A DNA stretch of 64,000 bases from Rheinheimera sp. (GTDB lineage Bacteria; Pseudomonadota; Gammaproteobacteria; Enterobacterales; Alteromonadaceae). Under the pieces are notes generated by a model. It saw only the letters and a list, made by a program, of their open reading frames with translations. It was not told the DNA's origin and searched no databases. Of the stretch, positions 27,256 through 37,143 are shown one piece after another. Location of the stretch: assembly GCF_030824435.1 (NCBI RefSeq), contig NZ_JAVBXS010000016.1, forward strand, positions 62,001-126,000. The letters run 5' to 3'. Made by a program: the position numbers and the translations under genes. How positions within the stretch are numbered: position 1 is the stretch's first letter; every line of letters starts with the position of its first letter.

Positions 27256-27894
27256 TTATGCTTCAGCGTCCGGCTGGCGCTCTATAGCGTCGCGCACCGG
27301 CTTATAACTGCGCCGATGTTCCGCCAGAATACCGTGTTTGGCAATAGCAGCCAGATGTTCGGCCGTTGGGTAACCTTTATGGCCGGCAAAATTATATTCA
27401 GGATATAACTGATGCAATTCTGTCATTTCGGCATCACGCGCCACTTTGGCCAGAATAGAAGCCGCACTGATCTCCGGCACTAAACTGTCGCCTTTCACCA
27501 CGGCACTGCCTTTATGTTTTAAGCCGTCCGGTACTCTGTTACCGTCAATCAGCACCCATTGAGGCTGAATATGCAGACCATCCACCGCCCTTTGCATAGC
27601 CAGCATAGTGGCATGCAAAATATTAATGTCGTCAATTTCTTCAACTTCAGCCCGGCCCAGGCTCCAGCTTAAGGCTTTTTCGCGGATTTCAGCCGCTAAT
27701 AACAGCCGCTTTTTTTCACTGAGTTTTTTCGAATCAGTTAAACCCAAAATAGGTTTGTTTGGATCAAGGATCACAGCTGCTGTCACCACAGCACCCACCA
27801 GCGGACCACGCCCTACTTCATCAACACCGGCCAACAGTGCCACATCTGGTCTTTGGTACTCAGACGGCGATTTAGTTACATTCAGTTCAGACAT
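27256..27894 (-). CDS. rnhB: ribonuclease HII
   Basis: Cleaves RNA in RNA-DNA hybrids and starts removal of misincorporated ribonucleotides. 212 residues. The active-site block [15 protein letters not shown] (Asp-Glu) comes first, then [17 protein letters not shown] with the third carboxylate, [21 protein letters not shown] with the fourth, and the [14 protein letters not shown] segment. The start overlaps the lpxB stop by eight bases. The order lpxB-rnhB-dnaE is conserved. Confidence 0.97.
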   Translation of the reverse strand: MSELNVTKSPSEYQRPDVALLAGVDEVGRGPLVGAVVTAAVILDPNKPILGLTDSKKLSEKKRLLLAAEIREKALSWSLGRAEVEEIDDINILHATMLAMQRAVDGLHIQPQWVLIDGNRVPDGLKHKGSAVVKGDSLVPEISAASILAKVARDAEMTELHQLYPEYNFAGHKGYPTAEHLAAIAKHGILAEHRRSYKPVRDAIERQPDAEA

Positions 27895-29032
27895 CTAACA
27901 GCTCCAGCACGGCAGCGGCCGCTTTGGCGCTGGCATTACAACTAATTTGTTGATGAATAACACTAAATTCAGCGCGGGTGGCGTCCGCTTGTTGGCTGAG
28001 CAGCGGTGTCATAGCGTCAATAAGTGCAGCTTCTGTCACTTGATGCTGCAAAAATTCCGGCACCAGAGCTTTTTTGGCCAATAAATTGGGCAGGCTGAAA
28101 TAATCCACTTTCACCAGTCGACTGGCAATTTGATAGGTCAGCCAGTTGGTTTTATAAGCCACCACCATCGGCGTTTTAGCAAGCATCGCCTCCAAAGTCG
28201 CAGTGCCTGAGGCGATAAACACCGCATCTGCTGCTGTTAAGGTTTGCCGTGCTTTGCCAATCAACAAGCTGATTTTAAGCTTCGGTGTTTGCTCTGCCAA
28301 AATAGCGTTAAAAATGTCGGCTTTGGCCTGGGTCACCATATTACAGACCAGCTGCAAGCTGGGGTTTTGTTGTTGCAACTTTGCCGCTGCACGCAAAAAA
28401 TCCGGGGCTAACAATTTGATTTCATTGCTTCTGCTGCCAGGCATAATGGCCAGCAAGGGTTTATCGGCAGTAAAACCCAAAGCCACTTTTTCGGCAGTTT
28501 TATCAGGCGACAACGGCATTTGGTCGGCCAGTGTATGGCCGACAAAGGTACAAGGCACCTGATGCTGGTCATAAAAAGCTTTTTCAAAAGGCAATAACGC
28601 CAGCACCATGTTGGTAGCAGCGGCAATCTTAAAAATACGTTTTTGCCGCCAGGCCCAGACCGAAGGGCTGACATAATGCACTGTTTTAATACCGGCAGCT
28701 TTGAGTTTTAACTCCACCGGCAGGTTAAAATCGGGGGCATCAATGCCAATAAAAACATCAGGTTGATGCTTGTTAAAATGCGCCAGAATATCGCGGCGTA
28801 CTTGTAATAAGCGCGGCAACCGGCCAAGCACTTCCACTATGCCCATCACCGCCAGCTCTTCCATATCAAACACCGCCTGAAAACCTTCAGCGCGCATGCG
28901 TTCACCACCAATACCGTAAAATTCGGCATTGGGTAGTTGCAGTTTGAGCGCCCGGATAAGATCTGCGCCCAGAATGTCACCCGAATGTTCACCTGCGATC
29001 ATCGCAATGCGGACCGGCTTTGTTGTTTGCAT
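27887..29032 (-). CDS. lpxB: lipid-A-disaccharide synthase
   Basis: Condenses UDP-2,3-diacyl-GlcN with lipid X to form the lipid A disaccharide at the inner membrane. GT-B fold, 381 residues, against 382 in E. coli. Motifs: [61 protein letters not shown] and PGSRSNEI. The ATG before [18 protein letters not shown] is chosen; a longer frame adds 27 unconserved residues. A hairpin lies in the gap to lpxA. Confidence 0.97.
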   Translation of the reverse strand: MQTTKPVRIAMIAGEHSGDILGADLIRALKLQLPNAEFYGIGGERMRAEGFQAVFDMEELAVMGIVEVLGRLPRLLQVRRDILAHFNKHQPDVFIGIDAPDFNLPVELKLKAAGIKTVHYVSPSVWAWRQKRIFKIAAATNMVLALLPFEKAFYDQHQVPCTFVGHTLADQMPLSPDKTAEKVALGFTADKPLLAIMPGSRSNEIKLLAPDFLRAAAKLQQQNPSLQLVCNMVTQAKADIFNAILAEQTPKLKISLLIGKARQTLTAADAVFIASGTATLEAMLAKTPMVVAYKTNWLTYQIASRLVKVDYFSLPNLLAKKALVPEFLQHQVTEAALIDAMTPLLSQQADATRAEFSVIHQQISCNASAKAAAAVLELLDV

Positions 29033-29162
29033 CAAAATTACACCAGAATTGACGACGGCTTTATGGCAAACGTCTGAAAAAATGAACAGGATATTACCCT
29101 TCTTTGTGGACAAAGGGCAAAAGATTCAATGGTTTTGCCATCCATTAACACAGCTGAACAAA

Positions 29163-29182
29163 ACGGCGTCAAAAGACGCCGT
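29163..29182 (-). terminator. intra-operon hairpin between lpxA and lpxB
   Basis: Perfect eight-bp stem ACGGCGTC (29163-29170), loop AAAA, GACGCCGT (29175-29182), followed in the minus direction by TTTTG. It is a plausible partial terminator inside an otherwise closely spaced operon. The unusually long 182-bp gap before lpxB fits an extra regulatory element or promoter. Confidence 0.5.
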
Positions 29183-29214
29183 GTTGATACAAAGATGACT
29201 GTCAGTGCAGACGT

Positions 29215-29985
29215 TTAACGGATAATGCCACGCGGTGACTGCACAATAAAATCAGTAAATACTTTAATTTCAGGTATTTGCTCCGCTTTATCGGCCAAAG
29301 CTGCTACGGCGTCATTCACCATCAGACCCTGACGGTACAACACTTTATAAGCCCGTTTAATTTCAGTAATGGCTTCACTGCTAAAACCACGACGTTTAAG
29401 TCCTTCGCTGTTAATACCATGCGGCACTGCGTGTGAACCATGCGCCATTACATAAGGCGGCACGTCTTTCACCACAATAGAACCACCGCCGATAAAGCTA
29501 TGGGAACCAATATGGCAGAATTGATGTACACCACTCATACCACCAATAATCACCCAATCGCCCACATGCACATGGCCTGCAGTTGAAGCGTTATTGGCAA
29601 AAATTACATTGCTGCCAATGACACAATCGTGCGCCACATGGGTGTAATTCATAAAGAGGTTATTGCTGCCAATAATGGTCACGCCTTTGTCCTGAATGGT
29701 GCCACGGTGGACTGTGCAACCTTCACGGAAAATATTGTTGTCACCAATCTGCAGTTCTGTCGGCTCGTTTTTGTACTTTTTATCCTGGCAGGCTTCACCA
29801 ATACTGGTGAACTGAAAAAAGTGGTTACCACGACCAATGATGGATGGCCCTTTGATCACCACATGAGACTCAAGCACACAATCGTCGCCAAGGGTCACGC
29901 CGGCGCCAATATAACAAAAAGGGCCAATGCGGACGTTGTTGCCAATACGGGCACCAGCTTCAATAACGGCGGATGAATGGATCAT
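29215..29985 (-). CDS. lpxA: UDP-N-acetylglucosamine acyltransferase
   Basis: First step of lipid A synthesis: transfers 3-hydroxyacyl from ACP to UDP-GlcNAc. Left-handed beta-helix of hexapeptide repeats, 256 residues. Seen: AVIEAGARIGNNVRIGPFCYIG, SHVVIKGPSIIGRGN, NNLFMNYTHVAHDCVIG (active-site His in the VAHDC segment) and the GGMSGVHQFCHIG segment. The ATG two bases after the fabZ stop is used; a longer frame would run into fabZ. The order lpxD-fabZ-lpxA-lpxB is conserved. Confidence 0.97.
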   Translation of the reverse strand: MIHSSAVIEAGARIGNNVRIGPFCYIGAGVTLGDDCVLESHVVIKGPSIIGRGNHFFQFTSIGEACQDKKYKNEPTELQIGDNNIFREGCTVHRGTIQDKGVTIIGSNNLFMNYTHVAHDCVIGSNVIFANNASTAGHVHVGDWVIIGGMSGVHQFCHIGSHSFIGGGSIVVKDVPPYVMAHGSHAVPHGINSEGLKRRGFSSEAITEIKRAYKVLYRQGLMVNDAVAALADKAEQIPEIKVFTDFIVQSPRGIIR

Positions 29986-29987
29986 AA

Positions 29988-30440
29988 TCAGAGTTCTCTT
30001 CTGGCACACATCAGTTCGGCCGTGCAAACCACCTGGCCATCGACTTTTGCTTCACAATAAAACTTCCACATATTGCGACGTTCTTTTAAAAACTTCACTT
30101 CAAGCACCAGCTGATCGCCTGGCACTACCGGTTTTTTAAAGCGGGCTTCATCAATACCAGCAAACAAATACAGTTCGTTTTCAGCACGTTCAGAAACGGT
30201 TTTAAAACCCAGAATACCAGTGGCTTGTGCCATAGCTTCCAGAATTAATACCCCAGGGAAAATAGGTAAACCAGGGAAATGACCGGTAAAAATAGGTTCA
30301 TTAATAGTGACGTTTTTAATGGCGGTCAGGGTTTCACCTGGCGTGTAATCCAATACCCTGTCTATTAATAAAAACGGGTAACGGTGTGGCAACAACGCCA
30401 TAATTTCCTGAACTTCTAAGCTATTTAATGAATTCGTCAA
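29988..30440 (-). CDS. fabZ: 3-hydroxyacyl-ACP dehydratase FabZ
   Basis: Hot-dog fold dehydratase of fatty acid elongation, 150 residues. The catalytic His lies in [21 protein letters not shown], with the Glu in the helix after it; [14 protein letters not shown] precedes. The start codon is TTG, with GAGGG six bases before it; this start gives the right N-terminus ([13 protein letters not shown]). It shares the hydroxyacyl-ACP pool with LpxA and LpxD, which flank it. Confidence 0.96.
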   Translation of the reverse strand: MTNSLNSLEVQEIMALLPHRYPFLLIDRVLDYTPGETLTAIKNVTINEPIFTGHFPGLPIFPGVLILEAMAQATGILGFKTVSERAENELYLFAGIDEARFKKPVVPGDQLVLEVKFLKERRNMWKFYCEAKVDGQVVCTAELMCARREL

Positions 30441-30492
30441 AATGAACCCTCTGACTATTTAAAGCTGAAAAACACGAACACCAGCGGCAAAG

Positions 30493-31533
30493 TTATTCTG
30501 CAGCCGGCGCTTTCAGTTGGGCCAGCTGTTGCTCAAGATCCCGCAGACGCTGGTACATCTGATCAAGCTGGCGATAACGGGCGTTATTTTTGCGCCATTC
30601 CAGATTCGGACTGGCAGGCACGCCGGATGAATAAATACCTTTTTCGGTAATACCTTTAGTAATCATCGACATACCGGTAATTTGCACACCATCGCAAATT
30701 TCAACATGGCCTGTGATAGCGCAAGCGCCACCAATAATACAATAACGGCCAATTTTGGTACTACCAGCCACCACAGTACAACCGGCAATGGCCGTGTGGT
30801 CGCCAATCTGCACGTTGTGGGCTATTTGTACCTGGTTATCAATAATGACATTGTAGCCAATGATGGTATCAGCCATGGCGCCGCGGTCTATGGTGGTATT
30901 GGCACCAATTTCACAGTCATTGCCAATCACCACGCCGCCAACCTGTGGAATTTTCAGCCACTGGCCACGTTCGTTGGCAAAACCAAAACCGTCGGCACCA
31001 ATCACAGCACCACTGTGCACAATACAACGTTCGCCAATAGTGACACCATGGTACACCGTCACCTTTGGCCAAATCTTGGTGTTAGCACCAATTTTTGCGC
31101 CTTCACCAATAAAACAACCGGCGCCTATTTGCACATTGTCAGCAATGACAACATCTTTTGAAATCACCGCATAAGGACCGATATGGGCACTGGCGGCAAT
31201 TTTGGCTGAGGGGTCTATCAGTGCAGTGGTATGTACGGCACTTGCAGCTGCTGGCGTGGTATCTAGTAACTGGGCAACTCTGGCAAATGCGACATAAGGG
31301 TCATTCACGACTAAAGCATTGACCGGACAATATTCCAGATCTTCAGCTTTAATCAGCACCGCTGTTGCTGTGCTTTGCTGCAGGAACTTGCGGTATTTGC
31401 TGTTGGCAAGAAAACTGATGTGACCAGCACTGGCTTCTTCAAGTGTGGCAACGGCGCTGATGATTGCAGCGCCGTCTCCATGTAGCTGAGCGCCAAGCTG
31501 CTCAGCTAACTCTGTCAAATTGTACTTTGACAT
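30493..31533 (-). CDS. lpxD: UDP-3-O-acylglucosamine N-acyltransferase
   Basis: Third acylation step of lipid A synthesis, 346 residues, trimeric beta-helix. The N-terminal uridine-binding domain (about 1-100; YNLTELAEQLGAQLHG, ISFLANSKYRKFL) precedes the hexapeptide helix and a C-terminal helix with a heptad-like QRLRDLEQQLAQLKA. The catalytic region is VQIAHNVQIGDHTAIAG (His). Its ATG overlaps the skp stop by one base (TAATG). Confidence 0.96.
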   Translation of the reverse strand: MSKYNLTELAEQLGAQLHGDGAAIISAVATLEEASAGHISFLANSKYRKFLQQSTATAVLIKAEDLEYCPVNALVVNDPYVAFARVAQLLDTTPAAASAVHTTALIDPSAKIAASAHIGPYAVISKDVVIADNVQIGAGCFIGEGAKIGANTKIWPKVTVYHGVTIGERCIVHSGAVIGADGFGFANERGQWLKIPQVGGVVIGNDCEIGANTTIDRGAMADTIIGYNVIIDNQVQIAHNVQIGDHTAIAGCTVVAGSTKIGRYCIIGGACAITGHVEICDGVQITGMSMITKGITEKGIYSSGVPASPNLEWRKNNARYRQLDQMYQRLRDLEQQLAQLKAPAAE

Positions 31534-32048
31534 TATTTCGCTTTACTAACCTGAGCAACCACAGCAGAAGAAATATCGTACTCTGGTTTGGCATACACAG
31601 CGGCTTCAGCATTCAGGATCACGTCGTATTGCTCTTTGGCAGCAATAGCGTCGATAGCGGTTTTAACCAGACCCATCAGCTTGTTGTTTTCTTCACCCTG
31701 ACGCTGACGGTACGATTCTTCTAAAGAACGTGCCATTGGTTCATACTGCTGCTGTTGTTTTTCAATAGCTGCTTGTAATTCTTTTTTCTGTGCTTCGCTC
31801 ATGGTAGAACCATCACGTTTATATTTTTCAATATTAAACTTCAGGTCACTTTCCAGTTTTTGCATTTCAGCAAATTTGGCACCAAATTCAGTTTTCAGGC
31901 TTTCCTGAACTTTTGTCGCTTGTGGCAGCTGAGAAAACACAGCACGTACATTGACAAAACCGACTTTCATTTCTTTTGCAGACACAGCACCAGCCATCAG
32001 AACGCTGGCCAGTAATACTGCTGTTTTGGTAAAGCTTGGCTTAAACAT
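31533..32048 (-). CDS. skp: periplasmic OMP chaperone Skp/OmpH
   Basis: 171 residues. A signal peptide covers about 1-24 (ends GAVSA). The mature part begins KEMKVGFVNVRAVFSQLPQ, then a long alpha-helical coiled coil (about 45-115, Glu/Lys/Gln-rich) forming the tentacles, and a return strand YDVILNAEAAVYAKPEYDIS. Skp binds unfolded outer-membrane proteins and delivers them to BamA, encoded just upstream. AAAAGGACATT precedes the ATG. Confidence 0.95.
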   Translation of the reverse strand: MFKPSFTKTAVLLASVLMAGAVSAKEMKVGFVNVRAVFSQLPQATKVQESLKTEFGAKFAEMQKLESDLKFNIEKYKRDGSTMSEAQKKELQAAIEKQQQQYEPMARSLEESYRQRQGEENNKLMGLVKTAIDAIAAKEQYDVILNAEAAVYAKPEYDISSAVVAQVSKAK

Positions 32049-32074
32049 AATGTCCTTTTACCTCAAAATAATTC

Positions 32075-34567
32075 TTAAAAAGTTGTGCCGATATTAAAGC
32101 TGAAGTTTTCCTGCTCGTCGCCATCATATTTTTTGATAATTTTGGCAAGGCTGAAAGTCAGTGGGCCCATAGGCGAAATCCACTGCACTGTTACGCCCGC
32201 AGAGACCCGAATCATACCCGCATCCGAATAATCCAGCAAACCTGTTTGCAGATAATTTGGATCCTGATATTGCGTTAATTTGGCATACCTGTCGATGTCA
32301 AATTCAGTATCCCAAACGTTACCCGCATCCACAAACAAACTGGTACGGATAGAGTTGGCATAATCTTCTTTCACCAGCGGTGTTGGTGTAATCAGCTCAA
32401 GAGTCGCAATAGCCTGAGCGTTACCACCAAATGAACGTTGTGAAATACTGTAACTGTCAAAGTCTGGTGAAGTTGGTAAAGCAACACCTGAACCTGCACC
32501 ATAAGGATCTGGTAAACCCGGAATGCTGTTTACAAAACGATAAACGGCGCGCGGGCCTATCACGCGGTTTTCAAAACCACGGAAGTTCTGGCCACCGGCA
32601 TAAAAGTTGTCGTTAAATGGCAGTGTATGGTCATAACCACCTTTACTACCATAACCATTACCATAACCCAACTCCAGCTTGCTTAAGAACGACCAGCTGT
32701 GGTCGTTACTGAGCGCTATATAATTTGCCGCTTCAAAATTGGTTTTGAAATACTGCAAATCTGAGTTCGGCGTGGTGATTTTACCACTCAGTGACAATCT
32801 CAGACCATCTGTCGGGAAGGTGCCCCGGTTTAAGGTGCTGCGTACCCAGCCGATGGCCAAGTCATAGTTAGTAAACTCGTATGAACTGTCAGGTTTAGCC
32901 GGATCGAGCAACATAGCGCGGAAATGGCGCAGTTGATCAAATTCCTGAATATAACTGATGTCATTAACACTGACGTTGGCGCCAAAATTTAATCTGCTGT
33001 ATTCGTTAATAGGGTAACCAAAATTAACCCCAGCGCCATAACTACGCTGATTGTAAGCTTCCAGACCGGCTTTACTGCCATCAAAGTCAGAGAAGAATAC
33101 AGAGCCGCCGAGGCTGATGCCATCGAGCGTAAAATACGGATCTGTATAATTCAGATTGATTGATTTCTGGTATTTGTTGGTATTAAAACTAATACCGGCA
33201 GAGTTACCTGAACCGAGGAAACTTTGTTGTTCCACACCCAGCTGGAACGCCAGCCCCTGATAACTACCAAAAGAAACACCGGCATTAAAGCTGCCCGATG
33301 GCCGTTCTTTGATAGTGAAGTCGATATCTACTTTATCTTCGACGCCAGGCACTTCTTTGGTTTCAAATTCTACTTTTTCGATATAAGGCAGACGCTGCAC
33401 CCACAGTTTGGATTTTTCCAGGGTGTCATTCGACAACCAGGCACCTTCCATCTGACGGATTTCACGGCGAATCACTTCGTCTTTGGTTGAAGCATTGCCC
33501 TTCACTGAAATACGGTTGACATACACCCGCTTGCCTGGCTCAACACTGATGGTTAAAGCCACTTCTTTGGTGTCGTCATTAATATTGGTGCTGGTACGGA
33601 CTTTAGAATTGGCATAACCAAAACTTGCCAGAAACTTAGCGATACTTTCTTCGGTATAAGTCACCAGAGCGCCGTTATATAACTGACCACTTTTCAGCGG
33701 CAGCATGGCATTAATAAACTCTTCCTGACCAATCAGATCACCAACAAAATCAACGCCGGTAATGGTGTATTGTTCACCTTCTTTCACCTGCAAAGTGACA
33801 TAAACCGACTCTTTATCCGGGCTGACAGCCACAGTATTGGCTTCAATATCAAAACGCAGGTAACCCCGGTCGAGATAATAACTGCGGATTTTTTCCAAAT
33901 CGCCTTTTAAGGTTTCTTTCTGGTAACGATCTGACGACATAAAGCGCCACCAGGGCAAATCCACCAGCGACTCAGTGTCTTTTAAGATGTCTTTATCGGA
34001 AAATAATTCGTTGCCGACGATGTTGATCTGACGAACAGAAGCAGCATCCCCTTCTTTAAATTCCAGTTTCAGGTTGACACGGTTACGTGGCAGATAAGTC
34101 AGCTTAATGTCTACTTTGGCGTTGTATTTACCCACACCGTGATAAAACTCAGTTAAACCGTTTTCAATTTCACGGATAATGGTTTTATCCAGCTGCTCAC
34201 CCACAATGATTTTCTGGTTGGTGAGGCTTTCATTCAGCTGTTCTTCTTTGATGTCTTTGTTACCATCAAACTCAATAGCATTGATGGTTGGACGTTCTTT
34301 TACCCGATAAACCACAGTCTGACCGTCACGGTATACTGCAATTTCATCAAAATGGCCGGCGGCATATAAAGACTTCACGCCTTTAGACAAAGAATACTCT
34401 GTCACTGTATCGCCGATATTAAATGGCAGGTTATTCAGGGCCGCGCCTAATGCCACGCGTTGTAAGCCTTCTACCTGAATGTCTTTTACCGTAAATGATT
34501 GTTCAGCGAGCACCGAGTTGCTGGCAGAGGCCAGCAACATCGCAGCTACTAATCGTTTAATTGTCAT
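32075..34567 (-). CDS. bamA: outer-membrane assembly factor BamA
   Basis: Core of the beta-barrel assembly machinery, 830 residues. Signal peptide 1-21 (ends NSVLA), then five POTRA domains (about 23-425), starting SFTVKDIQVEGLQRVALGAAL, then a 16-strand Omp85 barrel. The barrel carries the conserved NFRGFENRVIGPR (VRGF-type loop motif, about residue 650) and ends FSFNIGTTF. Essential for outer-membrane protein insertion. It sits between rseP and skp, the usual order. Confidence 0.98.
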   Translation of the reverse strand: MTIKRLVAAMLLASASNSVLAEQSFTVKDIQVEGLQRVALGAALNNLPFNIGDTVTEYSLSKGVKSLYAAGHFDEIAVYRDGQTVVYRVKERPTINAIEFDGNKDIKEEQLNESLTNQKIIVGEQLDKTIIREIENGLTEFYHGVGKYNAKVDIKLTYLPRNRVNLKLEFKEGDAASVRQINIVGNELFSDKDILKDTESLVDLPWWRFMSSDRYQKETLKGDLEKIRSYYLDRGYLRFDIEANTVAVSPDKESVYVTLQVKEGEQYTITGVDFVGDLIGQEEFINAMLPLKSGQLYNGALVTYTEESIAKFLASFGYANSKVRTSTNINDDTKEVALTISVEPGKRVYVNRISVKGNASTKDEVIRREIRQMEGAWLSNDTLEKSKLWVQRLPYIEKVEFETKEVPGVEDKVDIDFTIKERPSGSFNAGVSFGSYQGLAFQLGVEQQSFLGSGNSAGISFNTNKYQKSINLNYTDPYFTLDGISLGGSVFFSDFDGSKAGLEAYNQRSYGAGVNFGYPINEYSRLNFGANVSVNDISYIQEFDQLRHFRAMLLDPAKPDSSYEFTNYDLAIGWVRSTLNRGTFPTDGLRLSLSGKITTPNSDLQYFKTNFEAANYIALSNDHSWSFLSKLELGYGNGYGSKGGYDHTLPFNDNFYAGGQNFRGFENRVIGPRAVYRFVNSIPGLPDPYGAGSGVALPTSPDFDSYSISQRSFGGNAQAIATLELITPTPLVKEDYANSIRTSLFVDAGNVWDTEFDIDRYAKLTQYQDPNYLQTGLLDYSDAGMIRVSAGVTVQWISPMGPLTFSLAKIIKKYDGDEQENFSFNIGTTF

Positions 34568-34594
34568 TGTTTTGGACTACTTATGATTAGTTTA

Positions 34595-35950
34595 TTACAA
34601 ACGAGAAATATCGTTGAGCAGCGCAATTCCCATTAACATCAGCAGAACGAAGGCTCCGATTTTAAAACCTGTCTCCTGCGCTTTCTCAGAGACCGGCCTG
34701 CCGGTGAGAAGTTCCACCACAAGATACATTAAATGGCCGCCATCCAAAATAGGCAGCGGCAGTAAATTTACCACCCCAAGGTTCACACTGATAAGTGCCA
34801 GGAAGGATAAAAATGCAATCAGCCCCAGGCCAGCACTGTCACCGGCCCCTTGAGCTATCGAAATAGGGCCACTTAAATGTTTGACCGATACATCCCCAAA
34901 GATCAGTTTTTCGACCATAGAAAAACTCAGCCGCACCAGTTGCCAGGTGCGAACCACACCTTGCCACATAGCTTCTACCGGGCCATAACGTTGGTCAAAA
35001 AACATTGAATCATCAAGAGGTTGCACCTTAGGCGCCACCCCTAAGAAGCCCTGATGAAAACCATCGCTGGTTACACGACTTTCTGGGGTAACATCAAGCT
35101 CAAGTGTTGCGCCATTGCGCTCAATCAACATAGGTACAGCTTTACCCGGGTTATTCTGGATAATACCGACCAGGTCGTTCCAGTGTTTTAAACTGACGCC
35201 GGCAGCAGCAATAAATTTATCACCCTGTTGCAGCCCGGCTTTGGCGGCGGCGGAATTTTCACTTAAGTTGCCGACTTCTAACAGCGGCAAAGCTTGTTTT
35301 GGTATAAAACCCAGGCTCTGAAAAATTGAGTCTTTATCCGGATCAAAACGCCAGTCTGTTAAATCAAGCTGATAATCAGTAACAGCGTCGCTTTCAAGCG
35401 GTTTAACACTGACAATCACACTATCACGGCCAATCTGGCCTATCAGCATCAAACTGACCGCCTGCCAGTCACGAACTTCTTCACCATTCACTGCAACAAC
35501 CTGATGATTGGCGGGTAATTGTGCCGTTGCGGCAATAGAGTTAGGCAACACATCAGCCACCACAGGTCTTAAAGTGGGTACACCAATGATGTACATCAGC
35601 GCCAGCACAAAAATGGCAAAAATAAAATTCGCCATTGGGCCTGCCACTATCACCGCCATACGTTGCAATACGCTTTTATTGTTAAAAGCCAAATCGGAAA
35701 ATTCCGGCAGCACAGGGTCAATACGCTCGTCCAGCATGCGCACATAACCACCCAGCGGTATCGCAGCAATGACAAATTCAGTGCCTTGTTTATCACGCCA
35801 GCTGTATAAAGTTTTACCAAAACCAATCGAAAATCTTTTCACCAGAATGCCGTTTTTACGCGCCACCCAAAAGTGACCAAATTCGTGCACCGTCACCAAC
35901 AAACCCAGCGCCAGCACAAAAGACAATAAATTCCAGACAAAAGCACTCAC
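34595..35950 (-). CDS. rseP: site-2 protease RseP
   Basis: Intramembrane zinc protease that cuts RseA to release sigma-E, and clears signal peptides. 451 residues. The zinc site HEFGH is at residues 22-26 in the first membrane helix, the same positions as in E. coli. Two PDZ domains occupy about 125-310, and LLPLPILDGGHL holds the third ligand in the third helix. The start is GTG, overlapping the dxr stop (GTGA); this fits translational coupling. Confidence 0.97.
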   Translation of the reverse strand: MSAFVWNLLSFVLALGLLVTVHEFGHFWVARKNGILVKRFSIGFGKTLYSWRDKQGTEFVIAAIPLGGYVRMLDERIDPVLPEFSDLAFNNKSVLQRMAVIVAGPMANFIFAIFVLALMYIIGVPTLRPVVADVLPNSIAATAQLPANHQVVAVNGEEVRDWQAVSLMLIGQIGRDSVIVSVKPLESDAVTDYQLDLTDWRFDPDKDSIFQSLGFIPKQALPLLEVGNLSENSAAAKAGLQQGDKFIAAAGVSLKHWNDLVGIIQNNPGKAVPMLIERNGATLELDVTPESRVTSDGFHQGFLGVAPKVQPLDDSMFFDQRYGPVEAMWQGVVRTWQLVRLSFSMVEKLIFGDVSVKHLSGPISIAQGAGDSAGLGLIAFLSFLALISVNLGVVNLLPLPILDGGHLMYLVVELLTGRPVSEKAQETGFKIGAFVLLMLMGIALLNDISRL

Positions 35951-37143
35951 GATAAACTCCCAAGCTCAGTCTCTGCATAAAGACGGCTTTCTTGATCAAG
36001 CGCCAGAATATCATCCAGCGTTTTTGCACTGTGACTGGCAAACCGGCTCAGTGCCCGTGCATTAAGCCTTGCTATATCGGTAAAACGGATTTGTCCGTTT
36101 AAAAAGGCTTCCACCGCAATTTCATTGGCGGCGTTCAGCGCTGTTGTTGCGCCCTGACCATGCCGGCAAGCGTCGATGGCAAGCTGTAAACAGGGGTAAC
36201 GATCAGCATCTGGTTTGCTGAAAGTAAAATCGGCCACTTCAAAAAAATTCAGCGCTTTGACATTGCTGGCAATACGATCCGGGAATGCCAGAGCGTGCGC
36301 TATTGGCGTGCGCATATCCGGGTTACCCAACTGCGCCAGCACTGAGCCGTCGCTGTATTGCACCATAGAGTGGATAATACTTTGCGGGTGGATCACCACC
36401 TGAATATCATCGGCTGTGCAGTTAAATAACCAGCGAGCTTCGATAAACTCCAGGCCTTTATTCATCATAGTGGCGCTGTCGACCGAAATTTTCCGGCCCA
36501 TGCTCCAGTTTGGATGGGCTACCGCCTGCGCTGGCGTAATGGCGTCAAATTCAGCCAACGGGGTTTGCCGGAAAGGCCCGCCGCTGCCGGTCAGCAGAAT
36601 TTTGGCAATACCGGCTTTTTGTAAATCACTTTGATAACAACCGCCTTGCAAGGCAGCCGGCAAACACTGAAAAATAGCATTATGTTCGCTGTCGATGGGC
36701 AACAAAGTGGCCTGATGTTGTTTTACTGCATTGATAAAAAGTTCACCACTCATCACCAAAGCTTCTTTGTTGGCCAGCAGTACAGTTTTACCTTGTTGCA
36801 CAGCGGCCAAGGTTGGCAATAAACCAGCAGCACCCACTATCGCGGCCATCACGATGTCGGTATTTGGATGGGCAGCTAAATCGGCAAAGGCCTGGGCGCC
36901 ATACAACACCTGAGTGGCAGAACCTGCGTCACGCAGTTTTTGTTGCAGTAACTGAGCGTCATTGGCTTCCAGCACAGCAGCATAAAGTGGCTTGGCTTGC
37001 AGGCACTGGGCAAAGAGTTTGTCAATTTGCCGGCCGGCAGTCAGTGCAAACACGCTAAAACGCTGTGGATGCTGTGCCAGCACATCCAGAGTGCTGCAGC
37101 CAATAGAGCCGGTCGAGCCTAAAATAACTACCTGACGTTGCAT
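35947..37143 (-). CDS. dxr: 1-deoxy-D-xylulose-5-phosphate reductoisomerase
   Basis: Second enzyme of the MEP isoprenoid pathway, 398 residues. NADPH-binding ILGSTGSIGCSTLDVL at the N-terminus, LANKEALVMSGELF, LPIDSEHNAIFQCL, LTGSGGPFRQTP and HPNWSMGRKISVDSATMMNKGLE, which carries the metal ligands and the substrate loop. It supplies precursors for undecaprenyl phosphate, made by uppS two genes upstream. The cdsA stop and the dxr start overlap (TGATG). Confidence 0.97.
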   Translation of the reverse strand: MQRQVVILGSTGSIGCSTLDVLAQHPQRFSVFALTAGRQIDKLFAQCLQAKPLYAAVLEANDAQLLQQKLRDAGSATQVLYGAQAFADLAAHPNTDIVMAAIVGAAGLLPTLAAVQQGKTVLLANKEALVMSGELFINAVKQHQATLLPIDSEHNAIFQCLPAALQGGCYQSDLQKAGIAKILLTGSGGPFRQTPLAEFDAITPAQAVAHPNWSMGRKISVDSATMMNKGLEFIEARWLFNCTADDIQVVIHPQSIIHSMVQYSDGSVLAQLGNPDMRTPIAHALAFPDRIASNVKALNFFEVADFTFSKPDADRYPCLQLAIDACRHGQGATTALNAANEIAVEAFLNGQIRFTDIARLNARALSRFASHSAKTLDDILALDQESRLYAETELGSLS

